A DNA stretch of 64,000 nucleotides from Bretschneidera sinensis (Eukaryota; Streptophyta; Magnoliopsida; Brassicales; Akaniaceae). A program made the position numbers and the translations under genes. How positions within the stretch are numbered: position 1 is the stretch's first letter; every line of letters starts with the position of its first letter. The stretch covers positions 128,962,536-129,026,535 of the forward strand of contig CM043699.1 in NCBI GenBank assembly GCA_023935145.1. Direction: 5' to 3'. The notes below the pieces were generated by a model. That model had not been told where the DNA came from and searched no databases. It worked only from the letters and a program-made list of their open reading frames with translations. This document shows positions 1-12,759 of the stretch, in pieces.

Positions 1-2
1 AA

Positions 3-102
3 AGGCTGTTTCCAGGTAAGTTATGCCTGTGGAAGGGACTTGTTTCATATTTTCAACAGGTTAGTGGTGTGGATTCAGCTCTTAACCTGGCGGAAACAGC
101 CT
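3..102. repeat. short imperfect inverted repeat (hairpin)
   Basis: Positions 3-20 (AGGCTGTTTCCAGGTAAG) match the reverse complement of 81-102 except for a 3-base and a 1-base gap. The arms are separated by about 60 bases. It lies in the first intron or just downstream of the partial gene at the left edge. It could be a small foldback element or part of a dispersed repeat; no target duplication was identified. Confidence 0.45.
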
Positions 103-823
103 CACCCTAATTATAGGGCAAAAGATATTAATTCTCCCACTGAAATGTGCCCACATACCAGACCAGAACAGAATGGTGGTAGCATAGCATGTCATCCTAA
201 CATCTCATGTACATATATAATACTCCATCAAAGACTTCTTATAAATCCAACAAGTTAAATTTTAAGAACTACAAGCAGCAAAACATAGTAAATGTGTAAT
301 TTAATCTCAGATACTAAAAGAAAAAACCGGAAACCATAGTAACGGGACAATAAGCATAAATAAAAAGCTGATAAAGTCTAATTACATAATATCACAAATT
401 AGACACTACACCAAAAAAAATCGTCAACCCATTACCTAACTTCACAACAGCAGCTTAGATTAAATTGGATTGATTGATTAGTATCTGAATATAACACAAA
501 CCTAAAAGTCTAAAACAAGAAGAACTAACAAACTGACAAATAAGATTAGACATTTCTAAGGTAATTTTTGAGAAGACGCAACAAATCCAATCATTAAGAA
601 GCACATACAGAACTGAAATTAACAATAATAAGCCATCAGAATTCATATTTATTTCACATAATCTCTCTGTTTCGATGAACAAAACATAATTATATTGAGG
701 AATCATACAGCGATAAAAGCAAGCAAACAAAATTATCACAGAGATTTTCTAGGCAAAGTGATTATCCAGGAAAAAAAAAGGGTTGTAATTGTGATTACGA
801 TTTCAAAAAGAGATTAACATTAC

Positions 824-841
824 CTTGTCTGGGGCACCCAT
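824..841 (-). CDS. first coding exon of an unidentified gene (5' part only)
   Basis: On the minus strand an ATG at 841 starts six codons (MGAPDK), followed directly by a splice donor GTAATG (GT at 823-822). The 5' leader lies at about 842-930. The rest of the protein must lie downstream on the minus strand, in small exons I could not recognise within 1-820 or beyond the left edge. Six residues are too few to name a family. The support is the consensus-like donor, the good ATG context (AAACATGG) and the absence of any other gene in the area. Confidence 0.35.
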
Positions 842-1072
842 GTTTCTCTGAATCTTCTGTTTTGCGTCAAAATATGTGAGAAATTCTTCAAAGGCTTTGA
901 CACAACGCGAAATAAGATAACAGATAGAGAGATGGGTTTAAATAAGAATCGTATATGGAAACGATCCTTAAGAAATGGAGGTCAAGAAGGCAGATATTCA
1001 CATTTAAAGTGATATGAATGACTATTCACTTTCACCATAAATTTAATTTTTATTTCGTTTTCGTAATCACAA

Positions 1073-1121
<49 letters not shown>

Positions 1122-2243
1122 CGATTCTGTGTCCAGGATAATCGAACCATGGGAATTGTGAATAGTTTGAAAGGGCTATAATGGTAATTGCCATTGGAAG
1201 CGCCCAAAGAAAGGCCACTTTTTTCACGTGGTTTACATTAGTCGAAGCTTGCCGGCAAATTAGACTAAGAAGTTTCTTTTTTAATAAAAAGTTCTTAAAT
1301 TTTTTTAAAAAAATAATTTTTATTAAAAATAAAATTTGAAATCAAAATTTACAATTCAATAAAATTAATTACATAAAATTTTGATAACAAAATTATTACT
1401 TTAATATATTATTTAATTCATATTTCATAAACAGTTTAAAAATTATCAAATTTTATTATAAAATTTAAATTATAAATTATAAATTAAAATTTATCATGAT
1501 TATGTTTTAAATGATTGGTCGTTATTATTAATTTTATTATTAAAAATTTAAAAAGAAAATCACAAATTTCATATACACTTTATCCCAAGCTTACCTCATT
1601 TATGAGCTGTAATTTGAGCATACAAAGATAATCCCATTTCCATGCCGTTCTCTGGTCCAAGGGCAAACAATTTCTCTCCAATGAGCAGCTTACAGTGCTG
1701 GCAAATGCCAAGTTTTCTTTTTCTTTCTTTTTCCGTTTATCCGGTATTTGGTCCAACAAGGAGGAATTTTTGGTCTAGATTCGGACGAAACTTAAGAAAT
1801 TAGCGTTTAATCCATGCAAATGCATAAAAATATTTTATTTATAAAAATAAAATGTGAAAAAAAAATATTAATTAAAAAATAATTTATTTTATGATAATAA
1901 ATATTTAAATTAAATAAAAAATTATTTTTAAAAGAGAAATAGAGATATTTATACATTTTTAATTTATTTTTGTTGTCTAAATATTTATACAATAGTGCTT
2001 GCTGCAAAAATAGTACATATTTACTCTTCTTATATAATATTATATTAATAGTAATATAATAAAAAATAATTTTGATGATAAATTTTGTGTCGTTTTAGAC
2101 TAGAATATAGCTATCTTCTCTTTTAGAATCATTTACCATACCATTATGGTTCTTGCACTGCACGCCAATCGATGTAATTGATGGTTTATTTTTCATCTAA
2201 TATTATAATTGTTTTTCCTAAGATAACAATATTAAGTTTAGTT
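842..2243. other. AT-rich intergenic region with an (AT)n microsatellite
   Basis: Upstream region of the partial minus-strand gene. It contains an A-run followed by about 20 AT units at roughly 1079-1120. Open frames across it are low-complexity translations of AT-rich DNA. No gene or RNA was recognised. Confidence 0.6.
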
Positions 2244-2612
2244 TGTAAAACTTAAATATAATCTAAACATGCTAAACAATTTAAATAGCATATAGATCAA
2301 ATGCGGAATTAAAAGGACCGTAAATATACCTCTGGCCATTGAAGCTTTTCACTTACACAATCTGCTATTCTCTTGGTATTGATTCTTCTAGACTCTCAGA
2401 ACTCTCCAATTTGATGGTGTATGAAAGAAAAAAAATGAGTAGTCCCGAGTCTAGGGACCAAACCTGTATTTATACTTGTTCTCCCATCAAGAACGTCCAT
2501 TCGTATTCCATACATTTGTTACCACAATCAATGGGTAGCCAAAAGGTTGAGGCAGCCAAAAGGTTCATGGGCAGCCAAAGGTTGAACATGGACCATAAAT
2601 GGATTGGTTATA
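2244..2612 (-). repeat. 3' LTR of the Copia element
   Basis: Direct-repeat partner of 8524-8910. The inner end is TTATA here, where the other copy has TTACA, so the canonical TG start of this LTR (minus strand) has mutated. It abuts the polypurine tract. Confidence 0.9.
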
Positions 2613-3077
2613 GTCTCCCACTTGGTCCATACGTTTAACCTAACTTAATCCCATTGATTATATTTTAAGAAGTAAATACGTGAATCATGGCGATAAGTCC
2701 TCTAAGAGTGAGTATTACCTTCCATATATTACGATGCATTTAGTTCCTCAAGTATTATTCTTCATGTGGTAACATTTCTTAATGAATAAACCCTATGTTT
2801 ATTCTTGGTTCTATACAGATAAATTTTCTCAAAGAAATTAAGGTGCATATGAATATGAGAAAACATCAAAATATGTAAGAGTTTCATTAATAAACTGTAT
2901 GTATACACTTACAAAGTGGAACCAAGTCTCATTTTCTTTACATGATCCTTGAATTTTAGAGGTGGCATGCCCTTAGTTAAAGGATCATCGATCATCAATT
3001 CAGTGCTAATGTGTTCAATGACCATTTTTTTTTACATGTTCTCCTATGGTCAAATACTTAATGTCGATGTGTTTACT

Positions 3078-5903
3078 TCAACTTCCACTTTTATTGTTCT
3101 TAGTCATAAAGACAGCAGTTGAATTGTCGCAAAAAATTCTTAATGTCCTAGATATAGAATCTATGACTCTAAGCCCAAAAATAAAACTCCTAAGCCATAC
3201 ACTATGTGAAGTGGCCTCAAAACAGGAGACGAACTCGGCTTCCATAGTAGAAGTAGCAGTCAATGTCTGCTTGACACTTCTCTAAGAAACAGCTCCACCA
3301 GCTATCAGAAAAATGTACCTTGTGTTGATTTACGTGAATCAACACAGCCAGCAAAATCTGAATCAGAGTAACTAATCACATCCAGATTGTTTGTCTGTCT
3401 ATATATAAGCTTATAGTCTTTATTTCCTTGAAGATACCTCATTTTTTTCTTTGCAGCTCTCCAGTGGTCTATACCTGGGTTACTCTGATATCGCCCTAGC
3501 ATCTCTACAACAAATGCAATGTTAGGTCTAGTGCAGACCTGAGCATACATAAGGTTTCCGACTGCAGAAGTATATGGAATGTTCTTCATGGATTCCCTCT
3601 CAAAATCATTCTCCGGGCATTGGTTCAAATTGAACCTATCACCCTTCACAATGGGAGCTACACTTGGTGAACAATCTATCATCCGAAATCTCTCTAAAAC
3701 TTTGTTGATATAGGTTTCTTGTGACAGACCTAAAACATCTCGAGGTCTATCTCTATGGATCTTAATGCCAATGACATAAGATGCCTCACCCATATCTTTC
3801 ATATCAAAATTTTTAGAGAGAAATTGTTTCACCTCATGCAGCAAGCCCTTATTATTGTTTGCAAGTAAAATATCATCCAGATATAAAACAATAAAACAAA
3901 TTTTACTCCCACTGACCTTCTGGTATATACATTGATCCATGGGGTTTTCAACAAAACTGAATGAATAAATTACTTCATGGAATTTAAAATACCATTGATG
4001 GGAGGCTTGTTTTAAACCGTATATGGACTTCTTAAGCTTGCAAACCAAATGCTCACCATCATTAGAGGAGAAACCTTCAAGTTGTTTCATATAAACTTCC
4101 TCCTCCAGATCTCCATTAAGAAATGCGGTTTTCACATCCATTTGTTGTAGCTCAAGGTTAAAATGAGCAACTAATGCCAAAATAATACGAAGAGAATCTT
4201 TCTTAGATACAGGAGAGAAAGTCTTCGTGTAATCGATTCATTCTTTTTGAGTAAATCCCTTAGCAACGAGTCTCGCTTTGTAACTTTCAATGTTGCCTAA
4301 TGAATCTTTCTTGGTATTAAAGACCCATTTGCAACCAATGGCTTACGCCCTATTAGGCAACTCTACAAGATCCCAGACTCTGTTGCTTTTCATGGAATTC
4401 ATCTCTTCCTTCATGGCATCGTGCCACAAGGTTGACCATTTGCAACTTATGGCATGTGAAAAGGTTTCAGGATAATTTTCGGCTCCAAAATTATAGTCAG
4501 ATTCTTGTAGATACACAATGTAATCACTAGGAATTGCTGATCTTCTGTCTTTAGTAGATTTTTCTAATGTTGTACCAATGTCTCTCAGGGGAGCTTGTGG
4601 TTCAACTGGCTGTTCAGGAGCTTGTGGTATTTTCTGAACTGCTTGATCTATTAGAATGTTGTCAGCAACTTGTGGAACCTCAATGATCGATTGGTCAACA
4701 CGAGCTTGTACTTGAGGCGTGCTATGAATTATAACCAATCTATCATTTGATGAAGGTTGAGATTCTGTATGATCATGTGCAGGAACTAAGCTCCTGAACC
4801 GATCCCTCCCACTGATCATGTCATTCTCTAGAAATTTAGCGTTTCTTGATTCTACAATCCTATTAGTATGAGTTGGACAATAAAACCTGTAACCCTTGGA
4901 CCTGTCGGCATATCCAACGTAATACCCACTAATGGTACTCATATCCAGTTTCTTCTCTTGTGGGTTATAAATCCTCACCTCAGACAGACATCCCCAAATG
5001 TGCATATGTCACAAACTCGGTTTCCAACCTTTCCATAATTCAAATCTTGTCTTGGGAACAGCCTTGGTTGGAACTCGGTTTATATATATACGCAGCCATC
5101 TTTAGTGCTTCAGTCCACAAAGATGTAGGAAAGTTAGAGTTGCTAAGCATACTCCGCACCATGTCTATCAATGTTCGGTTTCTTCTTTTTGCAACACCAT
5201 TCTGGTCCGGGGAACCAGACATAGTGTATTGGGCAACAATCCCATGTTCTTGAAGAAACTTGACAAAAATACCAGGTGCTTATCCATTTTCTGTGTATCT
5301 ACCATAATATTCTCCACCTCTATCGGATCTCACAATTTGTATTTGCTTTCCGCATTGGTTCTCAACTTCAACCTTAAAGACTTTGTAGGCATCCAATGCT
5401 TCATTTTTCTTATGAAGCAAATAGATATACATATATCGTGAGTAATCGTCGATAAAAGTGACGAAATATTTCTGACCATGTGCATCCATGTCTGGACAAC
5501 ATATATCAGTATGAATGATTTCTAATATGTCCGAACTCCTATTAGAACCTTTCTTGGACTTGTTGGTCTGTTTTCTCTTAATGCAGTCCATACAAGTCTC
5601 AAAATCAGTATAATCTAGAGTACTAAGTACCCCTTCATTCACTAATCTTTTAATTCTTTCTATGAAAATATGTTCTAATCTCCGATGCCATAACATAGAG
5701 GAGTCCTCGTTAATATTACACCTTTTAACATCAGTTTGAACATGCATTGAACCATAAGTGGCATCATTTTGTAAATAAAGACGATAAAGACCATCAGACA
5801 AAATACTGTTCCCAACACAATCAGTTTTATAAAATAAACTGAAAGATATGTCTTGAAAATTAAAGGAATATCCAAATGGTACAAGTCCAGAAACAAAAAT
5901 CAA
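3078..5903 (-). pseudogene. Copia pol remnant (integrase, reverse transcriptase, RNase H)
   Basis: Broken into several frames. 5903-5280 gives the pre-integrase zinc-binding part (LWHRRLEH, then CMDC) and the first integrase acidic motifs (HTDICCP, FIDDYSRY). 5222-5040 continues integrase with GSPDQNGVAKRRNRTL; the usual catalytic Glu of QNGVAERR is Lys here. 5005-4343 is the integrase C-terminal and linker region. 4180-3305 is reverse transcriptase with MDVKTAFLNGDL and the active-site motif YLDDILLA. 3263-3078 is the RNase H end (TSTMEAEFVSC). Stops and frame breaks separate all blocks, so no functional polyprotein is possible. The motifs place it in Ty1/Copia. Confidence 0.9.
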
Positions 5904-6990
5904 GTTTCGTGAGAAACTTGGTACATAAAAAGATCCTTTCTAATTTTAAAATAAAGCCACTACTTAAAGTTAAAATGCAAGTTCCAATCACTTCCACATG
6001 TGAGTCCATCTTGTTGCCTGATAAGATGTTTTGCTCACTTCCAAATGGCTTCCTTAGGTTTTGCATACCCTGCAAGAAGTTTGCAATATGGATTGTAGAT
6101 CCAAAATTAATCCACCAGGTGTTAATATTAACATTAACCATATTAGATTCATAACAAACAAACGAGGTTGGATTATCTTTCTTCTCAAGCCATTTTTGGA
6201 ATTTGATGCATTCCTTCTTCATATGTCCCTTATTTTTACAAAAGAAATATTTTTCTTCCTTCTTGATATCAGCTTGAGGTGGTATTTTACCTTTCCCCTT
6301 CTGATTAGCTTTGTGATTGGCTTGAGATTTGATAGGTTTAGTTTTGTCCTTCCCATGGGTAGTAGCCAGCATTGCACTCTTACCCAGTTCCATCACAAGT
6401 CTCTCTTCTTCTTGAACACACATGGTCATTAATTCATTAATTGACCATTTGTCTTTATGTGTGTTGTACGAGATTTTGAAAGGCCCGTACTGAGTTGGAA
6501 GGGTGTTCAGAATGTAGTGCACCAGAAAGGTCTCCGACATATCAACATCGAGTTTCTTAAGTTGAGCTGCAATGTCACGCATTTGCATTATGTGCTCGCG
6601 CACACCTTTTACGCTGGTGAGTCTGGGGGATGATAATTTCATTATCAGGGTGTTTGCCAATACCTTTTCTGAAGTGACAAATTGATCTTCAATGGCTTTC
6701 AGCAAATCACGAACTTTCTCATGCTAGTCGACAGAACTATGTATACCAGCAGTTATCTTAATCTTGATAAACATCACGCTGAGCCGGTTGGATCGCTCTC
6801 ATCGCTCATATAGCGTGACCGCAGCTGAAGTGCTGTTATCGGCGATTGCAGGTTGTTCGTTCTTCCTAATAGCATAATCTATGTCCATCCACCCTAGATG
6901 GAGGAGAATCCTCTTCTTCCATATCTTATAGTTATCTCCCCTAAGTTCGGGTATGTCACGACAGATATCAAAAAAACTAGTGGGTTGAGT
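5860..6990 (-). pseudogene. Copia gag and protease remnant
   Basis: The 6705-5860 frame encodes a UBN2-type gag (HIMQMRDIAAQLKKLD, FLVHYILNTLP) and a damaged zinc knuckle: FFCKNKGHMKKEC keeps Cys, His and Cys but has lost the first Cys (Tyr instead). It is followed by a protease-like start reading WWINFGSTIHI, where the catalytic Asp of WWIDSG has become Asn. The gag N-terminus continues upstream to about 6990 after an in-frame stop near 6722. The knuckle and protease changes show inactivation independent of the frame breaks. Confidence 0.85.
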
Positions 6991-8025
6991 AACTGCATAA
7001 AGTTCAAAAGCTTATGTCAAGATTTGAGGTCTAATTTTCTAAATTACATGTTTTACTAATGTAAAAACATGCTGAAATTGAATCTAATTTCATTAAAAAT
7101 TACCTGTGGGCTAAATTTTTAATTCAATAAGATTCTTTATACTTTATGATAGATTTTATCAAACTATTTTTACTAAATTCATAATGTATATTATGATTAC
7201 AGTTTGATGTTTTTCTATCTTTAAACTTTATGATAAAACTATTAAATTAATTCTTCCTAACTCCTGTGGGTAAATTACGAAAAACTAAGTTTAATATATT
7301 ATCCTAATTAATTATATAAACATAATAAAATCCCAATGGGGTAAAATCATTATATTTATATAATTAATTACAATTAATGTCCATTATGTGATCCTAATCC
7401 ACTTAATATATAATTTTTATATAACTAAAGATGGTGTGGCTACTCTTTAAATATTTAAAATTATATGGTTTACTAGACATTTATATTTACTATATTTTAG
7501 GCTCTACTTAATACCTAAAAACAATTACGCAGTAACATAATAGGCAATCATTAAGAGTGCTCCCAAGATAATTGGTCGGGACAAAGCCTCATTAAAAACC
7601 AGAATCCTTAGACAGAGCATTGTCCCAGATCATGCTGTCTTATGCCAACTACAAATTGTTTATGAATTATTCATAATTTTTAACTTAATTGTTCATACTA
7701 ATATATTATGAACCTTAATGTGTTATGCACAAATTAAGTTTTATGAGAAAAACCTAAGTTTACATAATCTAACAATATCTAAACTTAATAATATGTTATC
7801 ATATGTAAAAAAAAATTCTCATAAATAAAACATAAATTGCATAATTAAACATAATATTATGCACTTAATTTAATTCATTGCATAAAATAAACTCATTCTA
7901 AAAGCATGAATTGAAAAACAAAAAATCATGCTAAATATGAGCATTTAATCAAATTGCATATATAGAACTAACATAAATAGTATATATGCATAATCTTAAT
8001 TTGAGCAAAATAATCAAAAGTTTGA

Positions 8026-8104
8026 TCTCAGGGGGAATCGAACCCAAGACTGTGCGCCTACCACACAGTCCTAAATTTGCCCTTACCACTTGGCTACCCC
8101 GGGA
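8026..8104 (-). other. tRNA-like sequence with pol III A and B boxes inside the Copia leader
   Basis: On the minus strand 8096-8079 reads TAGCCAAGTGGTAAGGGC, matching an A box (TRGCNNAGYNGG). 8044-8034 reads GGTTCGATTCC, an exact B box. Spacing suits a tRNA or tRNA-derived SINE. The would-be acceptor strands (CCCGGGG and TGAGATC) do not pair and the T stem is poor, so it is not a working tRNA gene. It lies between the primer site (8510) and gag (about 6990), that is, in the retrotransposon's untranslated leader. Confidence 0.6.
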
Positions 8105-8523
8105 GGTTCATTAATATTATTTTTGCAAATAATTACAAATCATATGCAAAATTGTCAAAATCCATAAAATTAGGCCAAAATCTGAACTTTCAAATATATA
8201 TATATATATAGTATTTCTGGAAAATTATCAAATTTGGAAACTGCAAGATAATTTCCTAAACCAATTGCCTTCAACCTTCAGTCGGGTCGTTTTTGACCCG
8301 TTTTCAAAACCTAACTAAATCTTGGCTTCCAGGATAACAAGACAAGATTTTAAAACTTAGAAATACTAGAAATCAAATTTCCTAATGATTTCTAACATTA
8401 TTTTCGATCAAAAAATTCTCAAAAAACAAACTTTGAAATCAAATTGTTTTTCAGGTATAAATCAAAAATTTTACAGATTGCTTAATACTTCAAGGCAGAG
8501 GCAAACAATGCTCTGATACCAAA

Positions 8524-8910
8524 TGTAAAACTTAAATATAATCTAAACATGCTAAACAATTTAAATAACATATAGATCAAATGCGGAATTAAAAGGACCG
8601 TGAACATACCTCCGACTATTGAAGCTTTTCACTTAAACAATCTGTTATTCTCTCGGTATTAGTTCTTCTAGACTCTCAGAACTCTCTAATTTGATGGTAT
8701 ATGAAAGAAAAAAATGAGAAGTCCCGAGTCTAGGGACCAAACTTGTATTTATACTTGTTATCCCATTAAGACATCCATTCGTATTCCATACATTTGTTGC
8801 CACAATCAATGGGTAACCCAAAGGTTGAGGCAACCAAAAGGTTCATGGGCGGTAGCCAAAAGGTTGAGGCAGCCAAAGGTTGAACATAGACCATAGATGG
8901 ATTTGTTACA
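8524..8910 (-). repeat. 5' LTR of the Copia element
   Basis: Direct-repeat partner of 2244-2612. It begins TGTAAAAC and ends GTTACA, followed by target duplication TAGTT at 8911-8915. The initiator-Met primer site sits two bases inside it. Confidence 0.92.
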
Positions 8911-11900
8911 TAGTTTTTATTAAAATAGTACCTATTCAGTTTTTTTCTTCTAATATTTAAAATTAACTTATTTCATTTTTAAAATCTTGCATTTTTATTG
9001 CCTTTATCTATATTTATTATCTTTTTTTCTTTTTATTATATGCAAAACATTTTTTTTATCTAATAGCTTTTCAACTACTCATTATATCAAATTTTTTTAT
9101 CGAAGTATTTTTTTTTATCTATTAGTTTTTTCATTTTCTCAGTATATTTAAATTTTGTATCTACTCATTGTACTAAAATTTTGCATATTTCAATATTCAG
9201 TCTACCTTATTTCATCTTTATATTCCTACATTTTTATCTATTAGTTTTTTAATTCAAAATTTGTATCTCAATATAAAAATTGTCATACTTCATCTTAAAT
9301 TTATCTGTATCTATTAACTCATGCAAAAAGAGAAAGGGAGATGAAAATGACTTTCTCTACGTCTTGATGATAGCCTATTCATGATAGACTTTTTCATACA
9401 ATTGCAAAATAATAAAAAAGAGAACACCATAAAAATTCATATATGATAAAAAAAAAAAGTTTGTCTTTCCTGTCCCCTACCCCTGAAATAAAAAGAAAGA
9501 GAAATAAAAAATCAACTCACTTCAAAGAATTTCAGAGTGCTAAAATACATTAATATGCTAAGCAATAAAAGTACATTAACAGATTAAGCAATAAAAGTAA
9601 TTTCAGCAACTGAAATGGTTGTTTGACATTAAATACGATACAAATCATTGTTGATCAACAAATATTTATTTAAGTTTTATATACTCAAGTTGTCACTCAA
9701 AAAAAAATATTCAGACAACAGTCTCCCATTAGTATATATTAGTAAAAGAGAAAACTCAAAATAAAGAACATTTACTAGAGAGAAAATAAAAGCCCATCCC
9801 CAACTTTGGCAGCTCTTATTTATTCACATTCACATCAAAAACTACTTAAGTCTGTATTTTCACCCAAACCCATTATTAATAAACAAATAAATCAAAATTA
9901 AAAAAAAAACACTTTTCAATCTAATCATTCAAGCAAAGAATAACCACACCAAAAAGAATTAAAATATTTTCGATTCACATTTCGGTCACTAAAAAATATC
10001 GTATCACTTGAAAAAAGCTCTAATTACAAAAGCTAACAGTGTCTTCACATACACTGATCCAAGAAAAGATAGAAGATGAGGGAGAAAAGAGAATTTACCT
10101 CATTGTTCCAATGGCTAGAGTGGTCGGAGAAGTCAGGATGGTTGAAGGGAGAAACAACATCTAATTTATGTTTTAGAGAGAGAGACTTGGATAACGGTTT
10201 CTATTAGATTTGATCAATTTTTGTTTCACTTATCTCTAATTTGTGTAGTCTCAATATTTTTTACATAAAGAAGCATTGATTAAGTATGAGATATAAATAA
10301 TTTGTTATAGATAATTATAATTAATACAGTAGACTTTTATCTATTGGTAACATGAGAGATGAGGGTAAATTTTATTTAGATAATTATGATTTTAACAAAC
10401 TTTAGATAAAATTAATCAATTATTGATAGATTGGTAATCAAGTAGAATTCAAATAAACCATCTAAAAAAACTCTATTGAATTTTAATTTTATTGATTTTT
10501 GTTATTTAAAAAAAAAAAGAGTTTTCGACATTTTTCATGCTAGAAACAATAGATAGTATTAACCTCCTCAACACTGTCAAGCAGATCACCTATGACCTAG
10601 GAGTAAAAAGATTTCATTATAGTTTAGAAAATATTGATGTGATGGACTTATCAATGAAAATCAATTGTGTGCTCGTGTATTTGATCGTTGAGCCAAATGT
10701 GATTTGATCATAAAAATGCATTGAAGTGATTTTATAAATTATTGTTATTTTTATTATTCAACTTTCCCATAATTCAATAAGATAAAACCATTTTTTATAT
10801 TTATTTTTGTATTAAATATAAAATTGAATGAAATCAAATTATTAATTTTTAAGACTGAGCTTGATTTTTCAGATCAACAACTCTTTTGTAGATAATAAGA
10901 ATTATTATGTGAGTGACTATTAATCAAGAATTATTATAGTTATTAAATAATTTTGTTAATTAAAGATAAAATATGTAAATATTTGAATTTGAAAACAAGT
11001 ATATTTTATTTTTAAAAAGTAATTTGATAATTAAGTGGTATGTCCATGTCAGTGTCCACTTGTTTATGTGGCATGCTGAAACAATTCTACTTTTATATAT
11101 ATAGAAAGATTTTATTGATAACATTATTTTTTGAATTTTACATTTTTACTAACGTTATATGTAAAGTTTTTAAAAAAATTACTAATAAAATTTCGAAAGG
11201 GTTAAACCTGGTTTAACCAAAAAAAAAATTGTCAAGCTATTTATATATATTTCTTTGAATTAGAAATGTTTATTGGATTGAATTTGACTAGTCAAAGTTC
11301 AAGTTTTTTTTTTTTTCCTTTTTTACTTACTTTATTAATCATATTCAAAGATTTCATCTTGTGATCACAATCCCCAAAACGTAAACGAAAGTTTTTAGTA
11401 GTTGGTTTTCGAATTTGTTTTTGCTTGTCCTTTGACAACAAAAAATAAGTCTAAGCATATACTTAAAACAAATAAATTTCAAAAAATTTATTTACTATTT
11501 TATACATTATCATATTAGGAAAACTAATAAATAATAAAAAAAAATCATTTGTAAACTAATAAAAACCATTTCAAATTGGATAACGCCAAGATGCAAATGA
11601 ACTTCTAAAGATCAGAGGTAGTTCATATTTGTTGTTAGTTGCATATTTTTAATAATAATAATAAGTGGTTTTTATATTTTTGTTTAGTTTTTTTATAGTG
11701 CGCTTGGTAGACACTATTAAAAAGAAAATATGATGAGAAAATATGATGAGGTAAATAAGTAAAATAATAGAATGTCTCATCTTATCTTCAAAACATGATG
11801 ATTTTATCATATTATGATCAGATGAGATGTCATCTCATCTGTCTATGAAACACACAGATAACATAAAATTATATAGAATTTTATCTTATATCTATGAAAC

Positions 11901-12109
11901 ACACAGATAATATAGAATCTGGTTATTATAAATCGCCATCGGCAAGACAATCTTTTCACTCATCTTTTTTATATAAAGTGATTATCTTGGATTCACATAA
12001 TAACAGCAATGCACATGATCTAGACGTTTTTGTTTGCAGGCAATTCTTCAATAATTTCGTTATTGAAACAACACAAGACATATACACAGAGACAGAGAGA
12101 CAGAGAGAA
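8911..12109. other. AT-rich intergenic DNA
   Basis: No coding exon, RNA or clear transposon was recognised. Around 11815-11915 a short phrase (CTATGAAACACACAGATAA) occurs twice about 55 bases apart, inside what may be a small degraded inverted-repeat element starting near 11695. Confidence 0.55.
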
Positions 12110-12360
12110 AGGGACCAACCAAGTGTTCCAACGAGACAAAACTCTTTCGGGTCGCGACTATGAGGCAGCCTTTGATCTTCATTGCTCTCATCCGTGACCC
12201 ATGCCGACTAGAAAAATTCAATTCAACATACCAAATCATTCACCAACAATTAATTTACGGAAAATCTACAACTAATTAAAGTTTAAGAATGTAATTAGGA
12301 GTAATTATTAGTAATTAATACCGATAATAATTCAGTAGACGAACTCACCTCGATAGCCAT
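12110..12360 (-). pseudogene. acireductone dioxygenase fragment (first two exons), frameshifted
   Basis: On the minus strand ATGGCTATCGAG (12360-12349, MAIE) is followed by a good donor GTGAGT. After a 141-bp intron ending TTTCTAG, the next exon starts at 12207 and reads on in frame with the conserved ARD N-terminus (EDQRLPHSRDPKEF). One extra T after the KEF codons shifts the frame; ignoring it, the family text continues as VSLEHL. Homology then stops in a GTCTCT-rich stretch. In plants ARD is an iron/nickel cupin enzyme of the methionine salvage (Yang) cycle. Here the metal-binding cupin part is missing, so this is a relic. Intact splice signals show it was copied from genomic DNA, not from mRNA. 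Confidence 0.8.
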
Positions 12361-12759
12361 GGGTGTGCAACGTTTCAACTCTCGGCACCTAGGAAATCAG
12401 CTAGTGTATAGAGTAAATAATGCATTATTGGAGAAGTTTTTACTTAACACATGTCTATTAGATTTGCATGATACAAATGTCTACTTATGATAAAAGAAAA
12501 TTATATATTTTATTTTCATTTTCTTAACATACTTTCCGTTGGTTGCTGGTTGGCACCTGTACGGTTCGATTTCCTCTTGTTAGTTTGTGGCGTGTGCATC
12601 TCAGCAAAATAATATCATGCTTGGCATTTAGAATGCATCAATGGAGAGCTTGACTTTTTTTTTTTTGGAAAGGATGGAAAGCTTGACCTCGTTTCTTTCC
12701 TTTTTCTTTCTTTATTTTTATCTTCGAATTTTTTTCTTGTGGTAAACGGTAATATTCTA

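Larger units (their letters stand above)
2244..8910 (-). mobile_element. Copia LTR retrotransposon with both LTRs, protein genes decayed
   Basis: Left LTR 2244-2612 and right LTR 8524-8910 are direct repeats starting TGTAAAAC; the right one ends TTACA, the left one TTATA. The insertion is flanked by the 5-bp duplication TAGTT (2239-2243 and 8911-8915). Next to the right LTR, 8510-8521 is the reverse complement of TGGTATCAGAGC, the initiator tRNA-Met primer site, so transcription runs on the minus strand. A purine-rich tract next to the left LTR (2613-2630, read on minus) is the polypurine tract. By eye the LTRs differ at roughly 20-25 places plus small indels, so the insertion is not recent. 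Internal genes follow the Copia order gag, protease, integrase, reverse transcriptase, RNase H, all interrupted. Confidence 0.93.

Noticed and set aside
982..1227. 81-residue minus-strand open frame
   Set aside because: It is an (IY)n translation of the (AT)n microsatellite with no family features.
8026..8104. Functional tRNA gene
   Set aside because: A and B boxes are good, but the acceptor strands do not pair and the T stem is weak, so only a tRNA-like block is claimed.
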